A stretch of 15,944 nt of DNA from Clostridiales bacterium UBA3277 (GCA_002362145.1 DETX01000116.1:1-15944); one strand, 5' to 3'. Counted from the first letter of the stretch, positions 1 through 7,705 are shown. The notes: a model not told the origin generated them from the letters alone. Numbers and translations: made by a program.

Positions 1-34
1 ATTTTTATCAGGTAATAGTATTAATTATTCAAAA

Positions 35-703
35 TCACTCATGAATAGAAGTATTTTCATGTAATTTCGAAATTTCTTTATAAGTGATTTCGGGCAAGTC
101 GCTATTAGTGTCCCATAACAACTTGCTATCTTCGGGTGTCCCATAATATACAGCCGATTTGTTTTCTATATTAACAGTATAGATAATTTGTAGATTGTCC
201 CCAGCACGATTTTTCTCTTTGATAATAGGACGTGCAATAGAGAGATATATATTTCCGTCTTTATCTGTTTCAGAAACAATAGTTCCATTAAAATAGCCGT
301 CATTTGTGTTTAAGACCACGGCTATATTATTAGGGTCGCCCTCAATCTCATAAGAAATACTATCCACTAAATCAGGAGCTGCATGAATAATGTTTACTTC
401 ACAAAGTCCATAGTGTCCCGTAGTCGCTAACACAGCAATCGCAGCAATAGCCGCAGCACCTTTACAGAAAGCCCGCCAAATAGACTTTTTCCACTTTTCT
501 GATGCTTTTCTGAACATATCTGTTTCTTTAAGCTGGCTTTGAGTATTTACACTGTGACAATCTACCCGCAGTTTTTCAAGTAAAACCGCACATGAGGGAC
601 AAGCCGCGATATGTTCCTCAACCAGCTTTTGCGTTTCTTCGGAACATATCCCATCACAATATAAGGGCAGAATATCTTTAATAATCTCGCAAGACGTTTT
701 CAT
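35..703 (-). CDS. Zinc-finger anti-sigma factor, membrane-anchored
   Basis: Predicted 222-residue anti-sigma factor that would hold the adjacent ECF sigma factor inactive at the membrane. The N-terminus has the zf-HC2 pattern HX3CX2C (H31, C35, C38) with further cysteines C5, C16 and C20. One hydrophobic segment lies at about residues 80-100, followed by a polar, probably extracellular C-terminal domain of about 120 residues that I do not recognise. I chose the ATG at 701-703 because GGAGG sits about 10 bases upstream and the family pattern starts there. An in-frame upstream ATG at 727 would add eight residues inside the sigma gene. The sigma stop codon lies 1 base upstream, so the two genes are translationally coupled. 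The gene is AT-rich, unlike the genes after 1640, which suggests transfer together with the sigma gene. Role is inferred from domain and context. Confidence 0.85.
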   Translation of the reverse strand: MKTSCEIIKDILPLYCDGICSEETQKLVEEHIAACPSCAVLLEKLRVDCHSVNTQSQLKETDMFRKASEKWKKSIWRAFCKGAAAIAAIAVLATTGHYGLCEVNIIHAAPDLVDSISYEIEGDPNNIAVVLNTNDGYFNGTIVSETDKDGNIYLSIARPIIKEKNRAGDNLQIIYTVNIENKSAVYYGTPEDSKLLWDTNSDLPEITYKEISKLHENTSIHE

Positions 704-704
704 A

Positions 705-1187
705 CTATTTTTCCTCCAAATTTTCAATGATTTTTAGTTTTGCACGATGAAATGTTACACGTGCCCAGCTTTCAGTTTTGCCGAACAAAGCAGCTATTTT
801 TGTGAAAGAAAGTTCACCAAAAACCCTTAACATGAACACTTCCTTATAAGGTTCCGAAAGATTATGTAATAATTGGTGTATTTTAAAAGCACTTTCTTCA
901 TTTGAGATTTTCAACTCAAGTGAGCTTTCTTCTGCCTTATAATCGGTTTCTTCTAATGGTTGCGTTCTATTTGCGCGTTTTTGATATGCAAAATATGCGT
1001 GTTTCGCAATTTGGCATAGCCATGTCTGGATTTTACAAGTACCACGAAAAGTATCAAAAGATTTCATTGCCGAAAAAAATGTTTCTTGCGTTAATTCTTC
1101 TGCAATATCCTTGTTTTCACTTAAAGAAAACAGATACTTATATATATCCAGATAATATAGCCTATATATTTTTTCAAATTCTTCCAC
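705..1187 (-). CDS. ECF-type RNA polymerase sigma factor
   Basis: A 160-residue sigma-70 family factor of the extracytoplasmic-function type, with region 2 (about residues 8-70, including the LTQETF and TWLCQIAKH stretches) and region 4 (about 105-155, with a helix-turn-helix around SFTKIAALFGKTESWARVTFH, 20 residues of it shown by this pattern or less). The start is taken as GTG at 1185-1187, because AAAGGAGGTG lies exactly five bases before it. Longer in-frame starts up to 1256 have no such site and would extend past the family's N-terminus. It is followed after 1 base by its anti-sigma partner. A sigma-A type promoter at 1284-1312 and a possible ECF-type promoter at 1206-1236 suggest basal plus autoregulated transcription. 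The regulon is unknown. Confidence 0.92.
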   Translation of the reverse strand: MEEFEKIYRLYYLDIYKYLFSLSENKDIAEELTQETFFSAMKSFDTFRGTCKIQTWLCQIAKHAYFAYQKRANRTQPLEETDYKAEESSLELKISNEESAFKIHQLLHNLSEPYKEVFMLRVFGELSFTKIAALFGKTESWARVTFHRAKLKIIENLEEK

Positions 1188-1193
1188 TATTTC

Positions 1194-1202
1194 ACCTCCT
1201 TT
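1194..1202 (-). promoter_or_regulatory. Ribosome binding site deciding a GTG start
   Basis: Read on the minus strand this is AAAGGAGGT, a near-perfect Shine-Dalgarno sequence. It sits at ideal spacing before the GTG at 1187 and fixes the sigma factor start there. Confidence 0.88.
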
Positions 1203-1205
1203 GCC

Positions 1206-1236
1206 TATAAGAGTTTCATATAAGCAAAGCGTTACA
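1206..1236 (-). promoter_or_regulatory. Possible ECF-type autoregulatory promoter
   Basis: On the minus strand TGTAAC (1236-1231) is followed after 17 bases by CTCTTATA (1213-1206). TGTAAC/TGAAAC is the usual -35 class of Firmicutes ECF sigma factors, which often transcribe their own genes. The resulting leader would be very short, because the ribosome binding site begins at 1202. Pattern match only. Confidence 0.3.
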
Positions 1237-1283
1237 AAATTTTTTCTTCTTAGCATTTATTCAATGCCGAATAACCTATGGGA

Positions 1284-1312
1284 ATTATACCTTATACTTG
1301 CTTTAATCTCAA
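1284..1312 (-). promoter_or_regulatory. Sigma-A type promoter for the sigma/anti-sigma pair
   Basis: On the minus strand TTGAGA (1312-1307), a 17-base spacer and a perfect TATAAT (1289-1284). It lies about 100 bases upstream of the sigma GTG and is in the AT-rich block, so it probably belongs to the same acquired cassette. Confidence 0.7.
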
Positions 1313-1396
1313 TAATTTCGGAGTAGTGGTCTGGTGTCTTGTAAATTTTTGTGTTACTTTACCGCATATGAGCCTTCTTTCGTGGATTGTTGTAAA

Positions 1397-1424
1397 CGGC
1401 CAGCCCGCTTAGAAGGGCTGGCCG
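1397..1424. repeat. Inverted repeat, 10-bp perfect stem
   Basis: CGGCCAGCCC (1397-1406) pairs with GGGCTGGCCG (1415-1424) around an 8-base loop. There is no T-run on either side, so it is not a standard intrinsic terminator. It lies right at the AT-rich to GC-rich boundary. Confidence 0.6.
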
Positions 1425-1487
1425 CTCTCAAACCCTGTTTCCCCCACCGCGCAGGGTGGAAGTCAGAACGGATCTGTGACAGAAAAG

Positions 1488-1526
1488 AATCCCACCGCAG
1501 CCCTGATTCGGGGCTGCGGTGGGATT
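1488..1526. terminator. Strong hairpin, terminator-like
   Basis: A perfect 16-bp stem, 1488-1503 with 1511-1526, around a 7-base loop. On the plus strand the 3' arm runs into ATTTTCC, giving only a short T-run; on the minus strand there is also a weak TTTTC tail. The stem strength suggests transcription termination. What it terminates is unclear: the genes to its left run away from it, so it may belong to a lost upstream gene. Confidence 0.5.
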
Positions 1527-1563
1527 TTCCGTTATAATCCCCGGGGTGGGGGATCTGCGAATG

Positions 1564-1607
1564 TTTCCGGTTGTATTTTGCACAATCCTGTGATAAATTT
1601 ACAGATA
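1564..1607 (+). repeat. 44-bp dispersed element, copy 1 (with promoter boxes)
   Basis: Matches 7703-7746 at 38 of 44 positions by eye. Both start with TTTCCGG, contain TTGTAT and TAAATT, and end in TACAGATA. All six differences lie between or next to the two boxes. Each copy lies downstream of a hairpin and upstream of the first gene of a plus-strand run. Confidence 0.75.
1571..1599 (+). promoter_or_regulatory. Promoter-like boxes before the isomerase-like gene
   Basis: TTGTAT (1571-1576), 17-base spacer, TAAATT (1594-1599), with TGTG just before the -10 giving an extended -10 character. The spacing is identical in the second repeat copy. It would drive the gene starting at 1643 and perhaps the regulator and kinase after it. 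Confidence 0.5.
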
Positions 1608-1642
1608 AGAAACTCACAGCTTGCGGAAACGGGGAGACTGCC

Positions 1643-2521
1643 ATGCAATTTGGAATGCCGACGTTAATTGAAAACAGCACCCTGGAAGAGAACATACGCT
1701 TATGCAAGGAACTCAACCTGCACTTTTTGGAACTGAATATGAATTTTCCGGAGTATCAGAGCTGGGACACAGATGAATTTTACAGAGCGGCGGAGGAAGC
1801 GGGGCTGTATTATACCATTCATCTGGACGAGAATCTCAATATCGCGGATTTCAATCCCCTTGTTGCGGACGCGTATCTGGAAACGGTGAAGCGGACCATT
1901 GAGGCCGCGAAAAAATGGATGCCCCTGTGGGAAAGGTATGGGGACAAAAGCCAGCCGCTGGTGATCAATATGCATATGCACCATGGGATTCATATTACGC
2001 TTCCGGACAGGAAGGTACAGATGTACGACAGAAATTTCGATGTCTATTTGGATTCCTTCCGGAAATTCCGGTCGCTCTGCGAAGAATGGATTGGCGGTTC
2101 CGATCTGATCATTTCCATCGAAAACACAGACGGCTTTCGGGGATATGAGAAAAGGGCCATCGAAGATCTGCTGGAAAGCCCCAAATTCGGATTGACATGG
2201 GACATCGGCCATTCAAAGGCCACCGGAGAAAGGGACGTTCCCTTTCTTATGGAACACGCTGACCGGCTGAGGCACTTTCATATCCATGACGGCATTGCCA
2301 AACGCGGCGCCCAGGGCGGGTGCGCTCACCTTGCCCTGGGGGACGGGGAGATCGATATTCGGCAAATGCTTTCCATGGCCGGGGCCCGAAATGCCAGGTG
2401 CGTGCTGGAGACAAAGACAATTGCGGCATTAAAAAAATCTGTGGCGTATTTAAACGGCGTATCAGGGCTCGGCAGAAAGAATGGTGAAGGACATGAACTA
2501 CAAACTTGCAATCTGCGATGA
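1643..2521 (+). CDS. Sugar phosphate isomerase/epimerase-like TIM-barrel protein
   Basis: A 292-residue cytosolic protein of the xylose-isomerase-like TIM-barrel (AP endonuclease 2) superfamily, whose members are metal-dependent isomerases, epimerases or endonucleases. Likely metal ligands are E160 in ISIENT, D187 and H190 in TWDIGHS, H213/H215 in HFHIHDG and E256 in VLETK; MHMHH at 110-114 adds further histidines. Length fits the family. The start is the ATG at 1643, preceded by GGGGAG; a longer frame from 1571 would begin inside the promoter element. The 3' end overlaps the response regulator start by about 29-41 bases, with a polar tail of about 15 residues beyond the fold. The substrate cannot be predicted. 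The link to the signalling genes is by position and overlap only. Confidence 0.85.
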   Translation: MQFGMPTLIENSTLEENIRLCKELNLHFLELNMNFPEYQSWDTDEFYRAAEEAGLYYTIHLDENLNIADFNPLVADAYLETVKRTIEAAKKWMPLWERYGDKSQPLVINMHMHHGIHITLPDRKVQMYDRNFDVYLDSFRKFRSLCEEWIGGSDLIISIENTDGFRGYEKRAIEDLLESPKFGLTWDIGHSKATGERDVPFLMEHADRLRHFHIHDGIAKRGAQGGCAHLALGDGEIDIRQMLSMAGARNARCVLETKTIAALKKSVAYLNGVSGLGRKNGEGHELQTCNLR

Positions 2522-3191
2522 CAGCGAGGCGGACCGGCAGTATGTTTTGAGCATGGTGCGCCGCTGGGCGGCCGAAGCCGGCCACACGGTCCAAATCGAT
2601 GCCTTCTCTTCTGCCGAGAGCTTCCTGTTTCACTATGCCGGGGAGCGGGACTACGACATTTTGCTGCTGGACATCGAAATGGACGCCATGGACGGCGTCA
2701 GCATGGCAAAGCAGCTGCGCCGGGACAACGACACCGTGCAGATCGTCTTTATCACCGGCTACTGCGACTATATCTCCGAGGGCTACGAGGTGGCGGCGCT
2801 GCACTATCTGATGAAGCCGGTGAAGGAGGAAAAGCTCTTTTCCGTCCTGGACCGGGCGGCGGAGAAGCTGGCGAAAAATGAAAAGGTTCTGACCCTGGAA
2901 TCCGGCGGCGAAATGGTGCGCCTTCCCATTTACCAAATCCGCTACGCCGATGTGTTCGGCAATTACGTGACGATTCACGCCCAGACCGACGTCACCGTAA
3001 AAATGCCCCTGGGGAAGCTGGAAAAGGCCCTGGATGAACGGTTTTACCGTGTGGGCCGCTCCGCCGTGGTCAACCTGACCCAGATCAGCCGGGTGACGAA
3101 AACGGAGATCCGGCTCAGCGACGGCACCGTCCTCCCCCTGCCCCGGGGGGCCTACGACGGAGTCAACCGGGCGATTATCAATATGAGGTAG
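2493..3191 (+). CDS. LytTR-family response regulator (AgrA-like)
   Basis: A 232-residue cytosolic regulator. The receiver domain (about 1-122) has the acidic pair D9/D10, phospho-acceptor D60 in LLLDIEM, T88 region FITGY and K108 in LMKPV. The C-terminal LytTR DNA-binding domain (about 132-232) has the FGNYVTIH and FYRVGRSAVVNL stretches. The start is uncertain: ATG 2493 fits the family N-terminus (MNYKLAICDD), while ATG 2481 adds four residues; neither has a well-spaced ribosome binding site. This is consistent with translational coupling to the overlapping upstream gene. The kinase starts 4 bases after the stop. It probably controls the ABC exporter that follows, but I could not identify LytTR repeat sites with confidence. 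Confidence 0.93.
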   Translation: MNYKLAICDDSEADRQYVLSMVRRWAAEAGHTVQIDAFSSAESFLFHYAGERDYDILLLDIEMDAMDGVSMAKQLRRDNDTVQIVFITGYCDYISEGYEVAALHYLMKPVKEEKLFSVLDRAAEKLAKNEKVLTLESGGEMVRLPIYQIRYADVFGNYVTIHAQTDVTVKMPLGKLEKALDERFYRVGRSAVVNLTQISRVTKTEIRLSDGTVLPLPRGAYDGVNRAIINMR

Positions 3192-3195
3192 ATCT

Positions 3196-3858
3196 ATGAT
3201 ACTCTTCCCAAAGAAAATCGATCAGCAGATCGCGTCCTACCAGCAGGAACTCATCGAAACCCACTATCGGGAAGTGGACAATATGTACCGCCAGATCCGC
3301 GGCTGGCGGCACGATTACCGCAACCACATTCAGACCATGAAGGCCTATGCCGCCGCCGGGGACTGGGAGGCAATCAAGCGGTATCTGGACCTTCTGGACG
3401 AGGACCTGACCACCGTGGACACCGTCATCAAGACCGGCAATCCCATGACCGACGCCATTTTGAATTCCAAGATCTCCCTGGCAAAGGCCAAGGGAATTGA
3501 AGTGATTGCGGACGCCCATATTCCCGTGAAGCTCAAATCCTCGGAGATTGATCTGTGCTGCATTCTCGGCAACCTCTTTGACAACGCCATCGAGGCCAGC
3601 CTCTCCCTGCCCCGGGAGCAGCGGAAGATTCGCGTCTACATGGACATGAAGGGCACCCAGCTGTATATCTCCTTCACCAATTTCACCGCCGCCAAGAAGA
3701 TGAAAAAGGTGGGAAAACTCTTTCCCACCACCAAGGGCGACGGCCGCGGCTTCGGTCTTGTGCGCATCGACAGCATCATCGGGCGGCTGGACGGCTATTT
3801 GAGCCGCAACTCTGAGGACGGCGCCTTCACCACGGAAATTCTCATCCCCCAGGTGTAG
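3196..3858 (+). CDS. GHKL histidine kinase, soluble, AgrC-like core only
   Basis: A 220-residue kinase core. A coiled, charged N-terminus leads to the dimerisation/phospho-acceptor segment WRHDYRNH (candidate H39), then the ATP-binding domain with N-box NLFDNAIEA (126-134) and G-box GDGRGFGLVRI (181-191). Relatives such as AgrC carry six or so membrane helices before this core; here there is no hydrophobic segment at all, and the protein opens almost directly with the dimerisation helix. GAGG seven bases before the ATG supports this start, and the preceding gene ends 4 bases upstream, leaving no room for a lost sensor domain. It therefore should respond to a cytosolic cue or a partner protein. 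Its partner is the regulator at 2493-3191. Confidence 0.88.
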   Translation: MILFPKKIDQQIASYQQELIETHYREVDNMYRQIRGWRHDYRNHIQTMKAYAAAGDWEAIKRYLDLLDEDLTTVDTVIKTGNPMTDAILNSKISLAKAKGIEVIADAHIPVKLKSSEIDLCCILGNLFDNAIEASLSLPREQRKIRVYMDMKGTQLYISFTNFTAAKKMKKVGKLFPTTKGDGRGFGLVRIDSIIGRLDGYLSRNSEDGAFTTEILIPQV

Positions 3859-3887
3859 AAATCCGCAATTCGTCCCCCAGGACTGAC

Positions 3888-3922
3888 AATTCGTCCCCAG
3901 AAGCATCCGGGGACGAATTTTT
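3888..3922 (+). terminator. Intrinsic terminator or attenuator before the ABC genes
   Basis: AATTCGTCCCC (3888-3898) pairs perfectly with GGGGACGAATT (3909-3919) around a 10-base loop, followed by TTTTT (3918-3922 including the stem end). A second copy of the 5' arm at 3867-3877 could pair with the same 3' arm. It separates the kinase from the ABC pair and may partly stop read-through. Confidence 0.72.
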
Positions 3923-3955
3923 GTGATAAGGTATGCTCACGAGGTGAGGCAAGTT

Positions 3956-5764
3956 ATGAAGAAAAACGAGAAACCCAAATATAATACCCCCCAAAACGTG
4001 GCCTGGATGGTCAAACTCGCCTGGGGATGCAGAAAAAGCGTGCTGCTGCTTTGCGTGGCGACGGCGGCTTTGGAGGTGCTGCTGAATCTGACCCAGTTGT
4101 ACATCGCCCCCCAGGTCCTCGCCCAGGTGGAGCAGAGGGCCCCCATGGGCAGGCTGCTGGCAACCATCGGCGCCTTCACGGCGGCGCTGTTTTTCATCGA
4201 AGGCCTTCTGGAATACACGAAGGAAAACGCCATGTTCCCCCGGGTGGATGTGCGGACGGCCATCATTGGGAAAATCGGGGAAAAGTGCAATCTGACATCC
4301 TTCCCCAATACCCTGGACCCGAACTTTATCAAATTGCGGGAAAAGGCCCATATGGCCTGCGACGGCAACAGCGAGGCGGCGGAGCGCATCTGGCAGACGA
4401 TGACCATGCTGCTCAAAAACGTCGGCGGCCTGATCGTCTACCTGACCATTCTCTCCCGCATGGACGCCCTTTTGCTGCTGGTGGTCATGGCCACCTGCGT
4501 CGGCGGGTTCCTGGTTTCCAGATACACCAGCAACTGGCGCTATGCCCGGCGGGACGAGGAGGAGCGCTATTTCCAGAAGAAGCGCTACCTGCGCGATAAA
4601 GCGGAGTCGGTGGAGCTGGCAAAGGACATCCGGATTTTCGGCCTGCAAAGCTGGCTCAACGAGCTGCTGGATCAGATTCACAACCTGTATCTGGACTTTA
4701 CTTTGCGCTGTGAGCGGGTGGAGGTGCTGGCGGACGTGACCGAGGCGGTGCTGACCATGGCCCGAAACGGCATCGCCTATGTGTATCTGATCCACATGAC
4801 CCTGAACGAGGGACTGAGCGTATCGGAATTTCTGCTGTACTTCACGGCGGTCACCACGTTTACGACCTGGGTCATGGGAATCCTCCAGGAAATGAGCGCC
4901 CTGCACAAGCAGAGCCTGGATATCTCCCGGATTCGGGAGTTTTTGGATTACCCGGAGCCCTTCAAATTTGAAGAGGGGGAGGCCGTTCCCCAGGCGGACC
5001 GGTATGAGCTGAAGCTGGAAAACGTGTCCTTCCGCTATCCCGGCACCCGGGAGGATGTGATTCACGGCTTGAATCTGACCGTGAGCCCCGGGGAAAAGCT
5101 GGCCATCGTGGGCTTAAACGGCGCCGGCAAGACCACTCTGGTAAAGCTGCTGTGCGGTCTGCTGGACCCCACGGAGGGCAGGGTGCTGCTCAATGGGAAG
5201 GACATCCGGGACTTTAACCGCAGAAGTTATTATGACCTGTTCAGCGCCGTGTTCCAGGAATTCTCCGTTCTGGATGTGACGGTGGCGGAGGAAATCGCCC
5301 AGACCACGGTGGGCATTGACTACGACAAAATCCATGACTGCGTGGAAAAGGCGGGCTTGACGGCCATGATAGAGAAGCTGCCCAAGGGCCTGGAAACCCA
5401 CGTGGGCCGGGAGGTCTATCTGGACGGCGTGCTCTTCTCCGGCGGCCAGACCCAGCGGCTGATGCTGGCGAGGGCCCTGTATAAGGACGGCCCCATCCTG
5501 CTGCTGGATGAGCCCACGGCGGCTCTGGACCCCATTGCGGAAAATGATATCTACCAGAAATACAGCGAAATGACCCAGGGCCGGACGTCCCTGTTCATTT
5601 CTCACCGGCTGGCCTCCACCCGGTTCTGCGACCGCATTCTCTTTGTGGCGGACGGCGGCATCCGGGAGGAGGGGACCCATGAGAGCCTGCTGGCCCTGGG
5701 CGGGGAGTACGCCAAGCTCTTTGAAGTCCAGAGCCGGTATTATCAGGAAGGAAAGGAGTTCTGA
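3956..5764 (+). CDS. ABC exporter half-transporter, permease-ATPase fusion (first subunit)
   Basis: A 602-residue type I ABC exporter half. The membrane domain (about 25-330) has hydrophobic stretches near 28-50, 66-85, 153-187 and 270-310. The ATPase domain (about 350-602) has Walker A GLNGAGKTT (386-394), signature FSGGQ (494-498, first residue F instead of L), Walker B ILLLDE (514-519), D-loop ALDP and switch H550. The start is the ATG at 3956, with GAGGTGAGG six bases before it; a GTG at 3923 in the same frame lies in the terminator T-run and is unlikely. The second half follows 2 bases after the stop, so the two probably form a heterodimer in the cytoplasmic membrane. Substrate unknown; peptide, lipid or drug are all possible. 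The upstream signalling genes suggest induced export. Confidence 0.93.
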   Translation: MKKNEKPKYNTPQNVAWMVKLAWGCRKSVLLLCVATAALEVLLNLTQLYIAPQVLAQVEQRAPMGRLLATIGAFTAALFFIEGLLEYTKENAMFPRVDVRTAIIGKIGEKCNLTSFPNTLDPNFIKLREKAHMACDGNSEAAERIWQTMTMLLKNVGGLIVYLTILSRMDALLLLVVMATCVGGFLVSRYTSNWRYARRDEEERYFQKKRYLRDKAESVELAKDIRIFGLQSWLNELLDQIHNLYLDFTLRCERVEVLADVTEAVLTMARNGIAYVYLIHMTLNEGLSVSEFLLYFTAVTTFTTWVMGILQEMSALHKQSLDISRIREFLDYPEPFKFEEGEAVPQADRYELKLENVSFRYPGTREDVIHGLNLTVSPGEKLAIVGLNGAGKTTLVKLLCGLLDPTEGRVLLNGKDIRDFNRRSYYDLFSAVFQEFSVLDVTVAEEIAQTTVGIDYDKIHDCVEKAGLTAMIEKLPKGLETHVGREVYLDGVLFSGGQTQRLMLARALYKDGPILLLDEPTAALDPIAENDIYQKYSEMTQGRTSLFISHRLASTRFCDRILFVADGGIREEGTHESLLALGGEYAKLFEVQSRYYQEGKEF

Positions 5765-5766
5765 AC

Positions 5767-7629
5767 ATGAAAGAAAACGTAACTCTGGGCCGTGGGGCTG
5801 CCCTGCACCTTCGGGGCATCCGGGAGCTCCATTCGGTGACGCCGAAATTCTTTCCGGTGCTGACCTTATACTGCGTGTTCAGCGCCGTGATCCCCTACGT
5901 AACCGTGTTCTTCTCTGCCCGGATTCTCAAGGAGCTGGCAACCCTGCGCCGGGCGGAAACGCTTTGGCGGTGGGTGGCGGCGGGGGTTTTCAGCACCGGC
6001 GCCGCGGCCATCGCGAAGGCGCTGCTCTACCGCCGCTATGACACCCTGCTGAGCGATCTCTGGGGGCGCAAGGAAACCCTGTTCATCCGGAAAATGTTTT
6101 CCCTGGACTTTTCGGAACTGGATAAACAGGAAAACCACGACCTCCGGGCCCAGATCCGGCAAAATGAGAACTGGTCCGGCTGGGGGCTCATGAGAATTGA
6201 AGAGATCTATACCGGGGCGGTGACCGGCGTCATCGGCCTGATCAGCGGCGCGGCCCTTACGGTGAGCTTGTTTGCCTCCCCGGTGCCGGAGTCCGGGGGC
6301 TGGCTGACGGCGCTGAACCATCCGGTGTTTATCCTCGTCCTGGCGGCGGTTATGGTGGGGGTCAGCATCCTTGCGGGCAGCCTCAGCGCGAAGGCTACGA
6401 AGATCTGGAGCGATTTCGCGGAGGAGGCCACCTTCGGAAACCGCCTCTTTGGGCATTTCGGTTTTATCGGCCAGGCTCAGAAGCGGAACGTGGACATCCG
6501 CATGAACAACCAGCAGAACCTGGTTCACGCGTATTGGGATACGAACAGATGCTTTGGCGTAAGCGGCCCCATTGGCAGGGCGGCCCGGGGAAAAATAGGG
6601 GTGTATGCCAGCCTGGGCGTCTGTGTGACGGCCCTCATCACGGGATTTATCTATGTGTTCACCTGCCTGAAGGCCCTGGGCGGTGCCTTTGACGTGGGCA
6701 GTGTGACCCAGTATGTGGGGGCGGCCACGGCCATGGTGGCGAATATCTTCGCCCTGACGGACCTGGTGGGCACCATCAAAACCAATACGCCGTACCTGGA
6801 GAAAACCTTTGAGTTTCTGGACATTCCCAACGCCATGTACCAGGGCAGCCTGACCACGGAGAAGCGCTCCGACCGGCAGTATGAGGTGGAGTTCCGGGAC
6901 GTGTCCTTTAAGTACCCCGGCTCCGAAATCTGGGCGCTGCGCCATGTGAGCATGAAATTCAAGGTCGGCAAACGGCTGGCCATCGTCGGCGAGAACGGCA
7001 GCGGCAAGACCACCTTCATTAAGCTGCTGTGCCGGCTGTACGATCCCCAGGAGGGGCAGATTCTGCTCAACGGCATTGACATCCGCAAGTACCGGTACGA
7101 CGATTACATGAGTATCTTTTCCGTGGTGTTCCAGGACTTCCAGCTCATCTGCCAGCCGTTGGGCAATAATGTGGCGGGCAGCATGGAATACGACCGGGAC
7201 CGGGTAGAGAAAGCGCTGATCGACGCCGGTTTCGGGGACCGCCTGGCTTCTATGGACAAGGGCCTTGACACCATGATTTACAAAAATCTCAGTGAGGACG
7301 GCGTGGACGTATCCGGCGGCGAGGCCCAGAAGATCGCCATTGCCCGGGCCCTCTACAAGGACGCGCCCTTCATCATCCTGGACGAACCCACCGCCGCCCT
7401 GGACCCCATCGCCGAGGCGGAGATCTACAGCAAGTTCAACGACATCGTCGGCGACAAGACGGCCATCTACATCAGCCATCGGCTGTCCAGCTGCAAGTTC
7501 TGCGACGAGATTGCGGTGTTCCATGAGGGCAGGGTGATTCAGCAGGGCAGCCATGACGCGCTGGTGGCGGACGAGGGCGGCAAATACTATGCGCTCTGGC
7601 ACGCCCAGGCCCAGTATTATACGGAGTAA
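5767..7629 (+). CDS. ABC exporter half-transporter, permease-ATPase fusion (second subunit)
   Basis: A 620-residue partner of the preceding gene. The membrane domain has hydrophobic stretches near 30-50, 69-88, 148-170, 186-205, 280-300 and 315-335. The ATPase domain has Walker A GENGSGKTT (408-416), signature VSGGE (515-519), Walker B FIILDE (535-540), ALDP and switch H571. Both halves keep the catalytic glutamate after Walker B. Thus neither ATP site shows, in these motifs, the degeneration seen in many heterodimeric exporters. The start ATG has AAGGAG eight bases upstream. The pair ends at a strong terminator at 7657-7705, closing the module. No precursor peptide, protease or immunity gene is visible next to it. 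Confidence 0.93.
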   Translation: MKENVTLGRGAALHLRGIRELHSVTPKFFPVLTLYCVFSAVIPYVTVFFSARILKELATLRRAETLWRWVAAGVFSTGAAAIAKALLYRRYDTLLSDLWGRKETLFIRKMFSLDFSELDKQENHDLRAQIRQNENWSGWGLMRIEEIYTGAVTGVIGLISGAALTVSLFASPVPESGGWLTALNHPVFILVLAAVMVGVSILAGSLSAKATKIWSDFAEEATFGNRLFGHFGFIGQAQKRNVDIRMNNQQNLVHAYWDTNRCFGVSGPIGRAARGKIGVYASLGVCVTALITGFIYVFTCLKALGGAFDVGSVTQYVGAATAMVANIFALTDLVGTIKTNTPYLEKTFEFLDIPNAMYQGSLTTEKRSDRQYEVEFRDVSFKYPGSEIWALRHVSMKFKVGKRLAIVGENGSGKTTFIKLLCRLYDPQEGQILLNGIDIRKYRYDDYMSIFSVVFQDFQLICQPLGNNVAGSMEYDRDRVEKALIDAGFGDRLASMDKGLDTMIYKNLSEDGVDVSGGEAQKIAIARALYKDAPFIILDEPTAALDPIAEAEIYSKFNDIVGDKTAIYISHRLSSCKFCDEIAVFHEGRVIQQGSHDALVADEGGKYYALWHAQAQYYTE

Positions 7630-7656
7630 AAATTTCCCCCGGCACCCCATAAGAAG

Positions 7657-7705
7657 CCGCCGGAATTTCCATCTTTCTAAGCAGGATGGAGATTCCGGCG
7701 GTTTT
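7657..7705 (+). terminator. Intrinsic terminator after the ABC pair
   Basis: A 17-bp stem (7657-7673 with 7685-7701, one G-U pair) around an 11-base loop, followed by TTTT. It ends transcription of the ABC genes. Its T-run is also the left end of the second 44-bp repeat. Confidence 0.85.

Larger units (their letters stand above)
1188..1642. other. Non-coding interval with composition boundary
   Basis: This 455-base gap holds the two minus-strand promoters, a hairpin at 1397-1424, a long terminator-like hairpin at 1488-1526 and the first 44-bp repeat/promoter at 1564-1607. Base composition changes abruptly near 1390: AT-rich to the left, GC-rich to the right. That is where I place the edge of the acquired block. 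I see no convincing gene; short open frames here lack ribosome binding sites and run through the hairpins. Confidence 0.6.

Noticed and set aside
3842..5065. Open frame of 407 codons on the minus strand
   Set aside because: Antisense to the first ABC half-transporter and crossing the terminator hairpin; product is His/Gln-rich without a domain.
2493..7629. A complete agr-type quorum-sensing system
   Set aside because: The kinase lacks the sensor domain and there is no AgrB protease or AgrD peptide gene in the window; only the signalling core resembles Agr.
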